Part shown: positions 23,930 through 36,201 of the stretch, piece after piece
How the letters are laid out: the number at the start of each line of letters is the position of its first letter
How positions within the stretch are numbered: the first letter of the stretch is position 1
Origin: Dyella sp. AtDHG13
GTDB taxonomy: Bacteria; Pseudomonadota; Gammaproteobacteria; Xanthomonadales; Rhodanobacteraceae
Assembly: GCF_003201105.1 (NCBI RefSeq)
Contig: NZ_QICJ01000002.1
Coordinates: forward strand, 310,001-374,000
Reading direction: 5' to 3'
DNA: 64,000 nt
The notes under the pieces: generated by a model
The model's database searches: none
Told to the model about the DNA's origin: nothing
The model's input: only the letters and a program-made list of their open reading frames with translations
Position numbers and translations under genes: made by a program

Positions 23930-26521
23930 TCAAGCGGTGACCGTATCGGCCACGTTCTGATAATCGGCGATCTGGTTGAAGTTCATGTACTTGTAGATCT
24001 TCTCGCCGTTGGCGTTGATCACGCCCACGTCGGCCATGTACTCCTCCTTGGTCGGGATCTTGCCCAGACGCGAGCAGATCGCGGCCAGTTCGGCCGAGCC
24101 CAGGTACACGTTGGAGTTCTTGCCCAGGCGGTTGGGGAAGTTGCGGGTGGAGGTGGAGAACACCGTGGCGCCCTCGCGCACCTGCGCCTGGTTGCCCATG
24201 CACAGCGAGCAGCCCGGCATTTCCATGCGGGCGCCGGCGGTGCCGAGCACGCCGTAGTGGCCTTCCTCGGTGAGCTGCTGCTGGTCCATCTTGGTCGGCG
24301 GGGCCACCCACAGCTTGGTCGGGATGTCGCGCTTGCCTTCCAGCAGCTTGGACGCCGCGCGGAAGTGACCGATGTTGGTCATGCACGAACCGATGAACAC
24401 CTCGTCGATCTTGGCGCCGGCCACGTCGCTGAGCGTCTTCACGTCGTCCGGGTCGTTCGGGCAGGCCACGATGGGCTCGTGCACGTCGGCCAGGTCGATC
24501 TCGATGACGGCGGCATATTCGGCGTCGGCATCGCGCTCCAGCAGCTGCGGGTTGGCGAGCCATGCTTCCATCGCCTTGATGCGGCGCTGCAGACTGCGCG
24601 GGTCCTTGTAGCCCTGGGCGATCATGTACTTCAGCAGCGTGATGTTGCTGTTGATGTATTCGATGATCGGCGCCTTGTCCAAGTGCACCGTGCAGCCGGC
24701 GGCGGAACGCTCGGCGGAGGCGTCGGACAGCTCGAACGCCTGTTCCACCTTCAGGTTCGGCAGGCCTTCGATTTCCAGGATGCGGCCGGAGAAGATGTTC
24801 TTCTTGCCCTGCTTGGCAACCGTCAGCAGGCCCTGCTTGATGGCGTACAGCGGGATGGCGTTGACCAGGTCACGCAGGGTGACGCCCGGCTGCAGCTCGC
24901 CCTTGAAGCGCACCAGCACGGATTCGGGCATGTCCAGCGGCATCACGCCCGTGGCAGCGGCGAAGGCCACCAGGCCCGAGCCGGCCGGGAACGAAATGCC
25001 GATGGGGAAGCGCGTGTGGCTGTCGCCGCCGGTGCCGACGGTGTCGGGCAGCAGCATGCGGTTGAGCCAGCTGTGGATCACGCCATCGCCCGGACGCAGG
25101 CTGATGCCGCCGCGCGTGCTGATGAACTCCGGCAGCGTGTGGTGCGTCTTCACGTCCACGGGCTTGGGATAAGCCGCGGTGTGGCAGAACGACTGCATCA
25201 CCAGATCGGCCGAGAAGCCCAGGCAGGCCAGGTCCTTCAGCTCGTCGCGGGTCATCGGGCCGGTGGTGTCCTGCGAACCCACCGAGGTCATCTTCGGCTC
25301 GCAGTAGGTGCCCGGGCGCACGCCCTGGCCTTCCGGCAGGCCGACCGCGCGGCCGACCATCTTCTGCGCCAGCGTGTAGCCCTTGCCCGTGTCGGCCGGC
25401 TGCTGCGGCAGGCGGAACAGCGTGGAAACCGGCAGGCCCAGCGCCTCGCGCGCCTTGGCGGTGAGGCCGCGACCGACGATCAGCGGAATGCGGCCGCCGG
25501 CGCGCACTTCGTCGAACAGCACGTCGGACTTCACCTGGAACTCGGCGATCACTTCGCTGTTCTTCAGCGCCTTGCCCTCGTAGGGGCGCAGTTCGACAAC
25601 GTCGCCCATCTCCATCTTGGACACGTCGAGCTCGATCGGCAGCGCGCCGGCGTCTTCCATGGTGTTGTAGAAGATCGGGGCGATCTTGCTGCCCAGGCAC
25701 ACGCCGCCGAAGCGCTTGTTCGGGATGAACGGGATGTCTTCGCCCGTCCACCACAGCACGGAGTTGGTGGCGGACTTGCGGCTGGAACCGGTGCCGACCA
25801 CGTCACCCACGTAGGCCACCAGGTGGCCCTGCTTGGCCAGATCCTGGATCAGCTGGATGGGGCCGCGCTTGCCGTCTTCTTCCGGCTGGAACGGCGCGCC
25901 ATCGCGCTTGTTCTTCAGCATGGCCAGCGCGTGCATCGGGATGTCCGGACGCGTGGTGGCATCGGGCGCCGGCGAGAGGTCGTCGGTGTTGGTTTCGCCC
26001 GGCACCTTGAACACGGTGACGGTCAGGCTTTGCGGCACTTCGGGCTTGCTGGTGAACCATTCCGCGTCGGCCCAGCTCTGCAGCACGGCCTTGGCGTTGG
26101 CGTTGCCCTTGTCGGCCTTGTCCTTGACGTCGTGGAAGGCGTCGAACATCAGCAGGGTGTGCTTGAGCGCGTTGGCGGCCACGGTGCCGACCTGCGCGTC
26201 GTCGAGCAGCTCGATCAGCGGATGGATGTTGTAGCCGCCCAGCATGGTGCCGAGCAGTTCGGTGGCCTTCTCGCGCGAGATCAGCGCGCTCTTCTCGGTG
26301 CCGAACGCCACGGCCGCCAGGTACGAGGCCTTGACCTTGGCCGCGTCGTCCACGCCGGCTGGTACGCGGTTGGTGATCAGGTCGACGAGAAAGGCCTCTT
26401 CACCGGCCGGAGGATTCTTCAGCAGCTCGATCACATCGGCGGTCTGCTGGGCCGACAGCGGCAGCGGCGGGATACCCAGCGCGGCGCGCTCGGCGACATG
26501 TTGGCGGTAGGCGTTAAGCAT
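23930..26521 (-). CDS. acnB: bifunctional aconitate hydratase 2 / 2-methylisocitrate dehydratase
   Basis: 863 residues, the normal AcnB length. The N-terminal HEAT-like domain ([20 protein letters not shown]) and swivel domain come first, as in AcnB. The [4Fe-4S] ligands are in [19 protein letters not shown] and [10 protein letters not shown]. It catalyses citrate-isocitrate conversion in the TCA cycle and 2-methylisocitrate formation in propionate breakdown; AcnB apo-protein also binds mRNA in E. coli. It is divergent from acnA across a 500-base region, so both aconitases lie side by side. Confidence 0.97.
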   Translation of the reverse strand: MLNAYRQHVAERAALGIPPLPLSAQQTADVIELLKNPPAGEEAFLVDLITNRVPAGVDDAAKVKASYLAAVAFGTEKSALISREKATELLGTMLGGYNIHPLIELLDDAQVGTVAANALKHTLLMFDAFHDVKDKADKGNANAKAVLQSWADAEWFTSKPEVPQSLTVTVFKVPGETNTDDLSPAPDATTRPDIPMHALAMLKNKRDGAPFQPEEDGKRGPIQLIQDLAKQGHLVAYVGDVVGTGSSRKSATNSVLWWTGEDIPFIPNKRFGGVCLGSKIAPIFYNTMEDAGALPIELDVSKMEMGDVVELRPYEGKALKNSEVIAEFQVKSDVLFDEVRAGGRIPLIVGRGLTAKAREALGLPVSTLFRLPQQPADTGKGYTLAQKMVGRAVGLPEGQGVRPGTYCEPKMTSVGSQDTTGPMTRDELKDLACLGFSADLVMQSFCHTAAYPKPVDVKTHHTLPEFISTRGGISLRPGDGVIHSWLNRMLLPDTVGTGGDSHTRFPIGISFPAGSGLVAFAAATGVMPLDMPESVLVRFKGELQPGVTLRDLVNAIPLYAIKQGLLTVAKQGKKNIFSGRILEIEGLPNLKVEQAFELSDASAERSAAGCTVHLDKAPIIEYINSNITLLKYMIAQGYKDPRSLQRRIKAMEAWLANPQLLERDADAEYAAVIEIDLADVHEPIVACPNDPDDVKTLSDVAGAKIDEVFIGSCMTNIGHFRAASKLLEGKRDIPTKLWVAPPTKMDQQQLTEEGHYGVLGTAGARMEMPGCSLCMGNQAQVREGATVFSTSTRNFPNRLGKNSNVYLGSAELAAICSRLGKIPTKEEYMADVGVINANGEKIYKYMNFNQIADYQNVADTVTA

Positions 26522-27022
26522 GTGGTCTCGTCCGGTGAACTAGAACAAAGGGGCAGCGAGCGATGGCTTGCACCATTGCGGCGGAGGTCGCCCAGAGGGA
26601 TGTTCCGCGTGGCCGCTACCGGCGCTCGACAGGGCGCAAGGCCTTGTCGCCATGCCATTTTCGGCGGCATGACAGCCCGCTATTTTGCCAGCCGGGCCCC
26701 AGGCGCCGCAACGCAAGACAACGCTTCCGGCAGCGTTCGAAATCTTGCAATGCGGATGTGGCGCAATCCCCATTCGGGTCTCTTGCACGACCTGGGATTT
26801 GGCCCAAACTGAATGGCAGTGCCGATGGAGAGGATGTCTTGCCTCAGTCTCCCTGCTCGTCATCCAGGCGGTCGCGAAAGCCCACCGACGCCGCCACGGG
26901 ATCCCGGTCTGCACCGGGATGACGAGCAAGGGCCTTTGCAATTCCCCTCACGTTCCGTGCCTTAGGATCCCCAAGCTACGCGTCCGCGCGTTCGCCAGAC
27001 TCACGCAACAGGAGTTAGCCCC
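26522..27022. other. divergent acnB/acnA promoter region
   Basis: 501 bases without a supported gene. It must hold the promoters of both aconitase genes. A degenerate member of the CGTCATCC palindrome family is visible (12-bp arms TGCTCGTCATCC at 26854-26865 and GGATGACGAGCA at 26917-26928). A CAGGAG ribosome site precedes the acnA ATG. I see no clear regulator site. Confidence 0.5.
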
Positions 27023-29773
<2,751 letters not shown>

Positions 29774-29800
29774 GGGCCGGCAACGCGTAACGCTTGAAGG

Positions 29801-29830
29801 AAAACGCCGCCCTCGGGCGGCGTTTTCTTT
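29801..29830. terminator. intrinsic terminator after acnA
   Basis: AAAACGCCGCC-CTC-GGGCGGCGTTTTC forms a strong, A/T-flanked hairpin between acnA and the convergent lipoprotein gene. It would work in both directions. Confidence 0.85.
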
Positions 29831-29833
29831 GCC

Positions 29834-30280
29834 TCAAGCCTGCCCCGTCCACGTGGCCGAGTAGCACCGCCACTCGCCACCCTCCTTCCGCCACGCGGTC
29901 TCCACCCGGTACACGCCGATCTGCGCGGGCAGCAGCTTGCCGCCGCTGGTCAGGGTGACGGTGAAGCGGGCGACATAGCGGTCGCCGTGCGGCTCGACCT
30001 CGATGGGCCCGGTCAGCGCGTGGATGGTCTCGCCGCGAAAGGCGGCGGCGCGCAGCAGGCCAAGCAGTTGGCGGCGTTCCATCTCGCCGTTGTTGCCGTT
30101 GAAGTCGTCGCTGAGGACATCGTCCAGCGCCGACGCGTTGGCATGTTCGGCGGCCTGTTCGGCCTTTTCGATGCCCTGCCGCACTCGACTTTCGTCGGGC
30201 GTGCGGTGACAGGCCGTCAGGCTTGTCGCCAGCAACAGCCAAAGCATTGGATTTACCAGCCGTTTTCGCGTCAGGAACAT
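29834..30280 (-). CDS. predicted lipoprotein, NTF2-like
   Basis: 148 residues. A type II signal peptide with lipobox LTAC (Cys about 24) is followed by a small alpha+beta domain ([33 protein letters not shown], ending in W-rich strands) like NTF2/SnoaL-type folds. It is likely anchored to the outer or inner membrane facing the periplasm. No enzymatic motif. It diverges from fadD with 118 bases between starts. Confidence 0.65.
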   Translation of the reverse strand: MFLTRKRLVNPMLWLLLATSLTACHRTPDESRVRQGIEKAEQAAEHANASALDDVLSDDFNGNNGEMERRQLLGLLRAAAFRGETIHALTGPIEVEPHGDRYVARFTVTLTSGGKLLPAQIGVYRVETAWRKEGGEWRCYSATWTGQA

Positions 30281-30398
30281 GGAAAAATCTCGCTGCGGCG
30301 CGGCTTGCTGCTATACGCGAGCGTATGCTCCAATGCCGCGTCATTATCTTGCCCTACGTTGTCGGCGGGCAGACACATACAGGAGCGTTGGATCCAAC

Positions 30399-32075
30399 AT
30401 GAGCATTGAGCGTCCGTGGCTGGCCCATTATCCCGAAGGCGTTCCTCCGCAGATCGATGTCAACCAGTACGCCTCGGTGGCCGCGGTCGTGGAAGAAGCC
30501 TTCGAACGCTTCCGCCAGCGCCCCGCGTTCGCCAGCTTCGGCAAGATCCTCAACTACGGCCAGATCGATGAGCTGAGCCGCCAGTTCGCCGGCTACCTCA
30601 CCGGCGTGCTCAAGCTGAGCAAGGGCGATCGCATCGCGATCATGATGCCCAACGTGCTGCAGTATCCCATCGCCCTGTTCGGCGCGCTGCGCGCCGGCCT
30701 GGTGGTGGTCAACACCAACCCGATGTACACCGCGCGCGAACTGCGTCATCAGCTCGAGGACGCCGGCGCAAAGGCCATCGTGGTGCTGGACAACTTCGCC
30801 TCGACACTGCAGCAGGTGGTGGCGGAGACGCACGTCGAGCACATCGTCACCACCGGCATCGGCGACCTGCTGGGCGCCAAGGGCATGGTGATCAACTTCG
30901 TGCTCAAGCACGTCAAGAAGATGGTGCCGCCCTACAGCCTGCCGCAGGCGGTGCGCTTCACCGATGCCTTGTCGCAGGGCGCGTCGCATCCGCTGCCGAA
31001 GGTGCAGCTGGGCCACGAGGATCTGGCCTTCCTGCAGTACACCGGCGGCACCACCGGCGTGGCCAAGGGCGCGATGCTCTCGCACGGCAACATGGTCGCC
31101 AACATGATGCAGGCCGGCGCCTGGATCGGTAAGAACGCCAAGCCGGGCGAAGAGATCATCATCACCGCGCTGCCGCTGTATCACATCTTCTCGCTGACGG
31201 CGAACGGCCTGGTGTTCATGCGTCTGGGCGGCCTGAACTGGCTGATCACCAACCCGCGCGACATGCCCGGCTTCGTCAAGGAACTGAAGAAGTCCAGGTT
31301 CACCGCGCTGACCGGCGTCAACACGCTGTTCAATGGCCTGCTCAACACGCCGGGTTTCGCCGAGCTGGATTTCTCCCGCCTGCATCTGAGCCTGGGCGGC
31401 GGCATGGCCGTGCAGCGCGCGGTGGCCGAGCGTTGGAAGAAGGTCACCGGCTGCACGCTGGCTGAAGCCTACGGCCTTACCGAAACCTCGCCCGCTGCCT
31501 GCATCAATCCGCTGGACCTGAAGGACTACAACGGCTCGATCGGCCTGCCGATTCCTTCCACCGACGTGGCCATCTGGTCGGAAGACAACCAGCCCCTGCC
31601 GATTGGCGAAGTGGGCGAACTGATGGTGCGCGGTCCGCAGGTGATGAAAGGCTACTGGCAGCGCCCGGATGAAACCGCCAAGGTGCTCGGCGCCGACGGC
31701 TGGCTGCATACCGGCGACGTGGCCCGCATGGACGAGAACGGCTACGTCTATATCGTCGACCGCAAGAAGGACATGATCCTGGTGTCCGGCTTCAACGTGT
31801 ATCCGAACGAAGTCGAGGACGTGGTGATGCAGCACCCCGGCGTGGCCGAGGTCGCCGCGGTCGGCGTGCCGGACGAGCACTCGGGCGAGGTGGTGAAGCT
31901 CTTCGTGGTGCGCAAGGACCCGAACCTTACGGTGGAAGCGCTCAAGAAGTTCTGCCACGACAACCTCACCGGCTACAAGCGCCCGAAGATCATCGAGTTC
32001 CGCGACTCCCTGCCCAAGAGCAACGTCGGCAAGATCCTTCGCCGCGAACTGCGCGACGAGAAAAAGACGGCCTAG
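30399..32075 (+). CDS. fadD: long-chain fatty acid--CoA ligase (FadD/RpfB type)
   Basis: 558 residues from [16 protein letters not shown]. The AMP-binding signature [26 protein letters not shown], the hinge/A8 motif [20 protein letters not shown] and the catalytic Lys near [14 protein letters not shown] are all present. It activates fatty acids with ATP and CoA for beta-oxidation or phospholipid use; the Xanthomonas orthologue RpfB also turns over DSF signal precursors. The frame is open to 30279, but the family start is at 30399. It ends in TAG, and the purine repeat starts immediately after the stop. Confidence 0.93.
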   Translation: MSIERPWLAHYPEGVPPQIDVNQYASVAAVVEEAFERFRQRPAFASFGKILNYGQIDELSRQFAGYLTGVLKLSKGDRIAIMMPNVLQYPIALFGALRAGLVVVNTNPMYTARELRHQLEDAGAKAIVVLDNFASTLQQVVAETHVEHIVTTGIGDLLGAKGMVINFVLKHVKKMVPPYSLPQAVRFTDALSQGASHPLPKVQLGHEDLAFLQYTGGTTGVAKGAMLSHGNMVANMMQAGAWIGKNAKPGEEIIITALPLYHIFSLTANGLVFMRLGGLNWLITNPRDMPGFVKELKKSRFTALTGVNTLFNGLLNTPGFAELDFSRLHLSLGGGMAVQRAVAERWKKVTGCTLAEAYGLTETSPAACINPLDLKDYNGSIGLPIPSTDVAIWSEDNQPLPIGEVGELMVRGPQVMKGYWQRPDETAKVLGADGWLHTGDVARMDENGYVYIVDRKKDMILVSGFNVYPNEVEDVVMQHPGVAEVAAVGVPDEHSGEVVKLFVVRKDPNLTVEALKKFCHDNLTGYKRPKIIEFRDSLPKSNVGKILRRELRDEKKTA

Positions 32076-32083
32076 GAGCGAGG

Positions 32084-32241
32084 AGTGAGTGAAGAGGAGT
32101 GAGTAGTGAGAGAAGACCTCGTCTCGCACCAAAGCAAAAAGCCCGGCATATGCCGGGCTTTTTGTTGGCAAGCTGATAATCAGAGCGGAAAGCAGGAGAT
32201 CGCCAGGTTTTTCTCTCACTACTCACTCCTCTTCACTCACT
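32084..32241. repeat. fadD-distal GAGTGAG inverted repeat pair
   Basis: Perfect 31-bp inverted arms at 32084-32114 and 32211-32241 (GAAGAGGAGTGAGTAGTGAG type) surround a palindromic terminator. The left arm begins eight bases after the fadD stop. The stretch from the stop onward matches the one after acnB with only a few differences. Equivalent arms at acnB are less perfect. No gene is seen between the arms. Confidence 0.75.
32136..32163. terminator. bidirectional terminator after fadD
   Basis: A perfect 28-bp palindrome, AAAAAGCCCGGCA followed by its reverse complement, with A and T tails on either side. It separates fadD from the convergent PilZ gene. Confidence 0.85.
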
Positions 32242-32249
32242 ACTGCTTT

Positions 32250-32617
32250 TCAGTCATGCCACATCTCCAGGATGTCGGCATAGCCACCCAGCAGGTTCCA
32301 CAACGGCACCTGCTTGTCCTCGGGGATGTGCGTGTAGGCGAAGCCCAGGTGCCGTTCGGAAATCCGCGCCACCTGCGCTTCCAGATGGATGTGCAGGTCG
32401 TGCCCGAAAATCATGTCGAGGATCCAGCTTTGTCCCTGCTCGCCGTGCCAGCCCAGCGGGCGGCGCAGCAGCACGCCAGTCGCGGAAATTCCACCAGCTC
32501 GGTAGGGTGCGATTCGTCGCCACGGCTCATCAGCACCGTGGTTTCGATCCGCATGCGCGCAGGACGCAGCTGTTCCGGGTCGGAACCGCTCCTGGCTTTG
32601 TCTTCCGCCTTGCTCAT
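32250..32617 (-). pseudogene. PilZ-domain protein with a one-base frameshift
   Basis: The N-terminal part (MSKAEDKARSGSDPEQLRPA, then RMRIETTVLMSRGDESHPTE) is in one frame. The C-terminal part (ISATGVLLRRPLGWHGEQGQ onward, ending GYADILEMWHD) is in another. The two halves would join as ELVE-ISATGVLL if one A were restored in GTGGAATTT near 32485-32495. This gives a complete c-di-GMP-binding PilZ-type protein of about 122 residues. It could be a true pseudogene, a sequencing error in a short homopolymer, or a phase-variable site. Confidence 0.6.
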
Positions 32618-32714
32618 CCTGCTCTTTCTCCCCACGTGAGGCGCCCAGGCGCCACGTTCGCTTCATCCTGAAGAACACGTCCCACCATGCAATGTGGCGT
32701 GCCTCCATTGAACT

Positions 32715-33890
32715 TCAATCCCGCTCCCGCGTCCTCAGCACGCCTGCGCGAACCAGGCTCCCCGTGCCAAACCGCGAGTTGATCCGATCCTGCACCTGGT
32801 CGGCCACGCGCCGCGCTGGCGCGGTATCGAACAGATCCGGCTGACGTTCGGCCGCAAATCCCGACAGGCTCACGCCCAGCAAGCGCAGGCGCGGCCGCCG
32901 TTGCGCCTTCCACCATGCGTGAAGCAAGCCTCGTGCCAGCTTATACATTTCAGTGGCGGACGAACTGGGCGCGGGCAGTTGCGCCTGGCGCGTGTAGGTC
33001 TCGAAAGGCGGTTCGCGCAGCTTCACCGTCACCGTGCGGCCTTGCAGCCCTCGCTGTCGCGCCCTCGCTGCGATCCGCTCGCAATGCCGGAGCAGCCAGG
33101 CCTCGGCCATCGCCAGCTCGGCCACGTCTACATCGAAGGTGTGCTCCGCGCCGATGGATTGTTCGGCCTGCGCGGGCTCCACGCCACGCTCGTCCTCGCC
33201 GCGCGCAAGCGCCTGCAAGGCCGTCACCTGACGCCCTAGCGCACTCGCCAGACGCGCCGTGTCACTTGCTGCCAATTCGCCCATGGTCCGGATGCCCAGC
33301 CGGTGCAGGGCCTGTTCCGTCACCTTGCCCACCGTCCACAGGCGCCCCACGGGCAGCGGCGCCAGTTCGGCCGCCGCACGCTCGGCGGTGATGCGGCGAA
33401 AGCCGTCCGGCTTGGAGAGCTCGCTGGCCAGCTTGGCCAGCAGCTTGTTAGGCCCCATGCCTACGGACGCGTTGAGGCCGGTGCGCTCGCGGATGGCGGT
33501 CTTGATCCTTTGCCCCATGGCCTCGACCGAGCCCAGCAGGCGTTGGCTGGCGGTAACGTCAAGGAACGCCTCATCCAGCGACAGGCCTTCGACCAGCGGC
33601 GTCACTTCGTGAAACACCTCGAACACCTGGTCGGAGACTTCCTCGTATCGCGCCAGATCAGGCCACAGATACACGCCGTCAGGGCATAGCCGACGCGCCT
33701 GCGCCGTGGGCATGGCCGAGCGCACGCCGAAGCGCCGCGCCTCGTAACTGCAGGTCGACACCACGCCACGGGGGCCCAGCCCGGCCACGATCACCGGCAG
33801 TCCGCGCAGCTCCGGACGGTCGCGCTGCTCCACGGACGCGTAGAACGCGTCCATGTCGACGTGGATAATGGCGCGTTCATCGGGCGGCAT
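32715..33890 (-). CDS. dinB: DNA polymerase IV (Y family)
   Basis: 391 residues. Catalytic motifs IIHVDMDAFYASVEQRD and EGLSLDEAFLDVT contain the metal-binding Asp and Glu, GVRSAMPTAQARRLCPD is the family finger motif, and the little-finger domain ends in LLGVSLSGF. It is a translesion polymerase, usually LexA-controlled; I see no clear LexA box in the upstream sequence. The last residues have no obvious beta-clamp motif beyond the QPDLFD stretch, which fits a clamp-binding peptide (QxDLF). Confidence 0.95.
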   Translation of the reverse strand: MPPDERAIIHVDMDAFYASVEQRDRPELRGLPVIVAGLGPRGVVSTCSYEARRFGVRSAMPTAQARRLCPDGVYLWPDLARYEEVSDQVFEVFHEVTPLVEGLSLDEAFLDVTASQRLLGSVEAMGQRIKTAIRERTGLNASVGMGPNKLLAKLASELSKPDGFRRITAERAAAELAPLPVGRLWTVGKVTEQALHRLGIRTMGELAASDTARLASALGRQVTALQALARGEDERGVEPAQAEQSIGAEHTFDVDVAELAMAEAWLLRHCERIAARARQRGLQGRTVTVKLREPPFETYTRQAQLPAPSSSATEMYKLARGLLHAWWKAQRRPRLRLLGVSLSGFAAERQPDLFDTAPARRVADQVQDRINSRFGTGSLVRAGVLRTRERD

Positions 33891-34358
33891 GTCTGCTGTA
33901 TTTTGCCGTTACGCGGGCGCGGGGTGTACTGGACTTGCCCGGCTCCAGCGGCTAATCTTGGAATCGCCAGGGTTACAAGGGTGCGCGCACGATCGGCCAG
34001 GATCGACCGCTACGGCACCCGCCCGATGCACTCAGCCGACCGATTGAGAAGCCAGTGACGCAGGTTTCGTCACGTTATGGCTTGCGCCTATTGTCGTGGT
34101 CCACACACGCCAGAGACGCTCAAGGGTCGCTCACGGCCAGCCTGATCGAAACGCCGGACGCGCGATTTCATCATGCATGCCCGCGACGGTGACGCCGTGC
34201 GCACCGGAGTGGCATCGCAAGTCAGTTTCAACGAGTCGCGCCCACGGGTCACGATTCGGGCGGGGACATTCGTCCAGCGAATGCCGGTGGGATAAAACCG
34301 TTTCCTAACGTGTTGAACGCAGAGCAAGCCGTCGCGGACGGCCCAACGACATGCATTG
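33891..34358. other. intergenic region between dinB and scpA
   Basis: 468 bases with no supported gene on either strand; the short frames present lack ribosome sites and coding-like composition. It should contain the divergent promoters for dinB and the scpAB-rluB operon. A partial inverted pair around 34010-34080 (GTGACGCAGGTTTCGTCAC) could be an operator or hairpin. Confidence 0.4.
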
Positions 34359-35273
34359 ATGAGCACTGAGCCAGTCGAGCCTCAGGCGGTCCCCGCACCG
34401 CAGGACGCATTTGCGTCGGTACCTCAACAGCAGGAAATGCCGCTGGCCATCGTGCGCGGCGAACCGCTGTTGCAGATGCCGCAGGACCTGTACATCCCGC
34501 CGGATGCGCTCGAGGTCATTCTTGAGGCATTCGAAGGGCCGCTCGACCTGCTGCTGTACCTGATCCGCCGGCAGAACCTGGACATCCTGGACATCCCTGT
34601 CGCCGAGATCACCCGGCAGTACATGGACTACATCGAGATGATGCGCGATGTGATGCGCCTGGAGCTGGCCGCCGAATACCTGCTGATGGCGGCCATTCTC
34701 GGCGAGATCAAATCGCGCCTGCTGTTGCCGCGGCCCCCGGCCGAGGAAGGCATGGAGGAAGACCCCCGCGCCGAGCTGGTCCGCCGGTTGCAGGAGTACG
34801 AGCGTTTCAAGAAGGCGGCGGAGGACATCGACGCCCTGCCCCGCATGGAACGCGACTTCGCGCCCGCCCACGCCGACACGGGCGAGCGCAACGTGATCAA
34901 GCTGCCGCCGCCGCTGGACCTGAAGGAGCTGCTGCTGGCACTGAAAGACGTGATGCGCCGCGCGGAGCTGTTCGGCCATCACGCCATCAAGCGCGAGGCG
35001 CTGAGCGTGCGCCAGCGCATGGGCGAGTTGCTGGGGCGACTGACCAGCGACCGGAATTTCCAGCGTTTCGAAACGCTGTTCGACGTGACCGAGGGCCGCC
35101 TTGGCGTGGTCGTCACCTTCCTTTCCGTGCTGGAGCTGGCCAAGGAAATGCTGGTGGAGATCGTGCAGGAGGAACCGCTGGGCCCCATTTACGTCAGGGC
35201 GAAAGTCACGAGCGCCGACGAGGCCGCCGAAGACCTGTTCGCCGACGACGAGCCGGCCGCCGCTGCCGAATAG
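34359..35273 (+). CDS. scpA: segregation and condensation protein A
   Basis: 304 residues. The kleisin core is evident: AFEGPLDLLLYLIRRQNLDI, IPVAEITRQYMDYIEMM, EYLLMAAILGEIKSRLLLP and the C-terminal winged helix (VVTFLSVLELAKEMLVEIVQ). It bridges the SMC dimer with ScpB in chromosome condensation. A TTG three bases upstream is an alternative start. It ends in TAG, evidence that the host uses UAG as stop. It heads the scpA-scpB-rluB run. Confidence 0.94.
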   Translation: MSTEPVEPQAVPAPQDAFASVPQQQEMPLAIVRGEPLLQMPQDLYIPPDALEVILEAFEGPLDLLLYLIRRQNLDILDIPVAEITRQYMDYIEMMRDVMRLELAAEYLLMAAILGEIKSRLLLPRPPAEEGMEEDPRAELVRRLQEYERFKKAAEDIDALPRMERDFAPAHADTGERNVIKLPPPLDLKELLLALKDVMRRAELFGHHAIKREALSVRQRMGELLGRLTSDRNFQRFETLFDVTEGRLGVVVTFLSVLELAKEMLVEIVQEEPLGPIYVRAKVTSADEAAEDLFADDEPAAAAE

Positions 35274-35322
35274 GCAGCCCGGCCCGAACCATTCACCGAA
35301 GCATCGCATCCCATCCGAGGCT

Positions 35323-36201
35323 ATGCAGATCGAACAACTCAAACCCATCATCGAGGCGGCGCTGCTGGCATCCACCCAGCCGATGACCGTGCCTCAACTG
35401 CTGGAACTGTTCGGCGAAGAGGACGAGGTCGGCCGCGAGGAAATCGCCAAGACGCTCGAGGCCCTCGCGGAAGACTGCGCCCACCGCGGCGTCGAGTTGC
35501 GCGAAGTGGGCTCCGGCTTCCGCTATCAGGTGAAGCAGGCGGTGCATCCGTGGATTTCGCGGATGTGGACCGAAAAGCCCAGCCGCTACTCGCGCGCCCT
35601 GCTGGAAACCTTGGCGCTGATCGCCTACCGCCAGCCGATCACCCGCCCGGAAATCGAGCAGATTCGAGGCGTGGTGGTGTCCTCCAACATCATCAAGACA
35701 ATGGAAGAACGCGAATGGATCCGCGTGGTGGGTTACCGCGACGTGCCCGGCAAGCCGGCCCTGTTCGGCACCACGCGCGCCTTCCTCGACTACTTCAACC
35801 TGAAATCGCTGGACGAGCTGCCGCCGCTGTCGGAAATCCGTGACATGGAAGACCCGCAGATGAGCATCGCGCCGGAACCGCTGCCTGCCCACGTGGCGCG
35901 CGACCTGCCGATCGATCCGGACGAAGAAGACGAAACCCTGGTGGTGGCCGGCGAAGAAAACGACGCCGTCGTTGCCGAACCCGGCGAAGCAGAAGCACCG
36001 GCCCATTCCGACGAAAGCCACCCGGCCGCCGTCGAGGAACCCGGCCACGAAACACCCGAGGCGATGGAAATCGCTTCCCCCGAACCCGACGCCGCCGCCG
36101 TGCACGTCGAGGCCTTGACTGACACTGCCGACGAGGCAGCGACCCATGCGGACGCCGAGCAAGGCGACGCCACGCAAGACACCGAGGAGTACCGCGCATG
36201 A
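35323..36201 (+). CDS. scpB: segregation and condensation protein B
   Basis: 292 residues. Two winged helices form the conserved core (IEAALLASTQPMTVPQLLEL; RALLETLALIAYRQPITRPE; GYRDVPGKPALFGTTRAFLD), residues about 1-185. They are followed by an acidic, Ala/Glu-rich tail of about 100 residues, longer than in E. coli-distant homologues but common in Xanthomonadales. It works with ScpA and SMC. Its stop overlaps the rluB start (ATGA). Confidence 0.94.
   Translation: MQIEQLKPIIEAALLASTQPMTVPQLLELFGEEDEVGREEIAKTLEALAEDCAHRGVELREVGSGFRYQVKQAVHPWISRMWTEKPSRYSRALLETLALIAYRQPITRPEIEQIRGVVVSSNIIKTMEEREWIRVVGYRDVPGKPALFGTTRAFLDYFNLKSLDELPPLSEIRDMEDPQMSIAPEPLPAHVARDLPIDPDEEDETLVVAGEENDAVVAEPGEAEAPAHSDESHPAAVEEPGHETPEAMEIASPEPDAAAVHVEALTDTADEAATHADAEQGDATQDTEEYRA

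Noticed and set aside
24257-26812. 851-codon open frame antisense to acnB
   Set aside because: The minus-strand AcnB protein has all catalytic motifs; the antisense product is a His/Arg/Val-rich shadow typical of GC-rich genes. The same applies to 27032-29719 (acnA), 30354-32219 (fadD) and 17251-19230 (glmM).
32411-32635. Independent 74-residue gene
   Set aside because: It is the N-terminal half of the frameshifted PilZ protein, not a separate gene.
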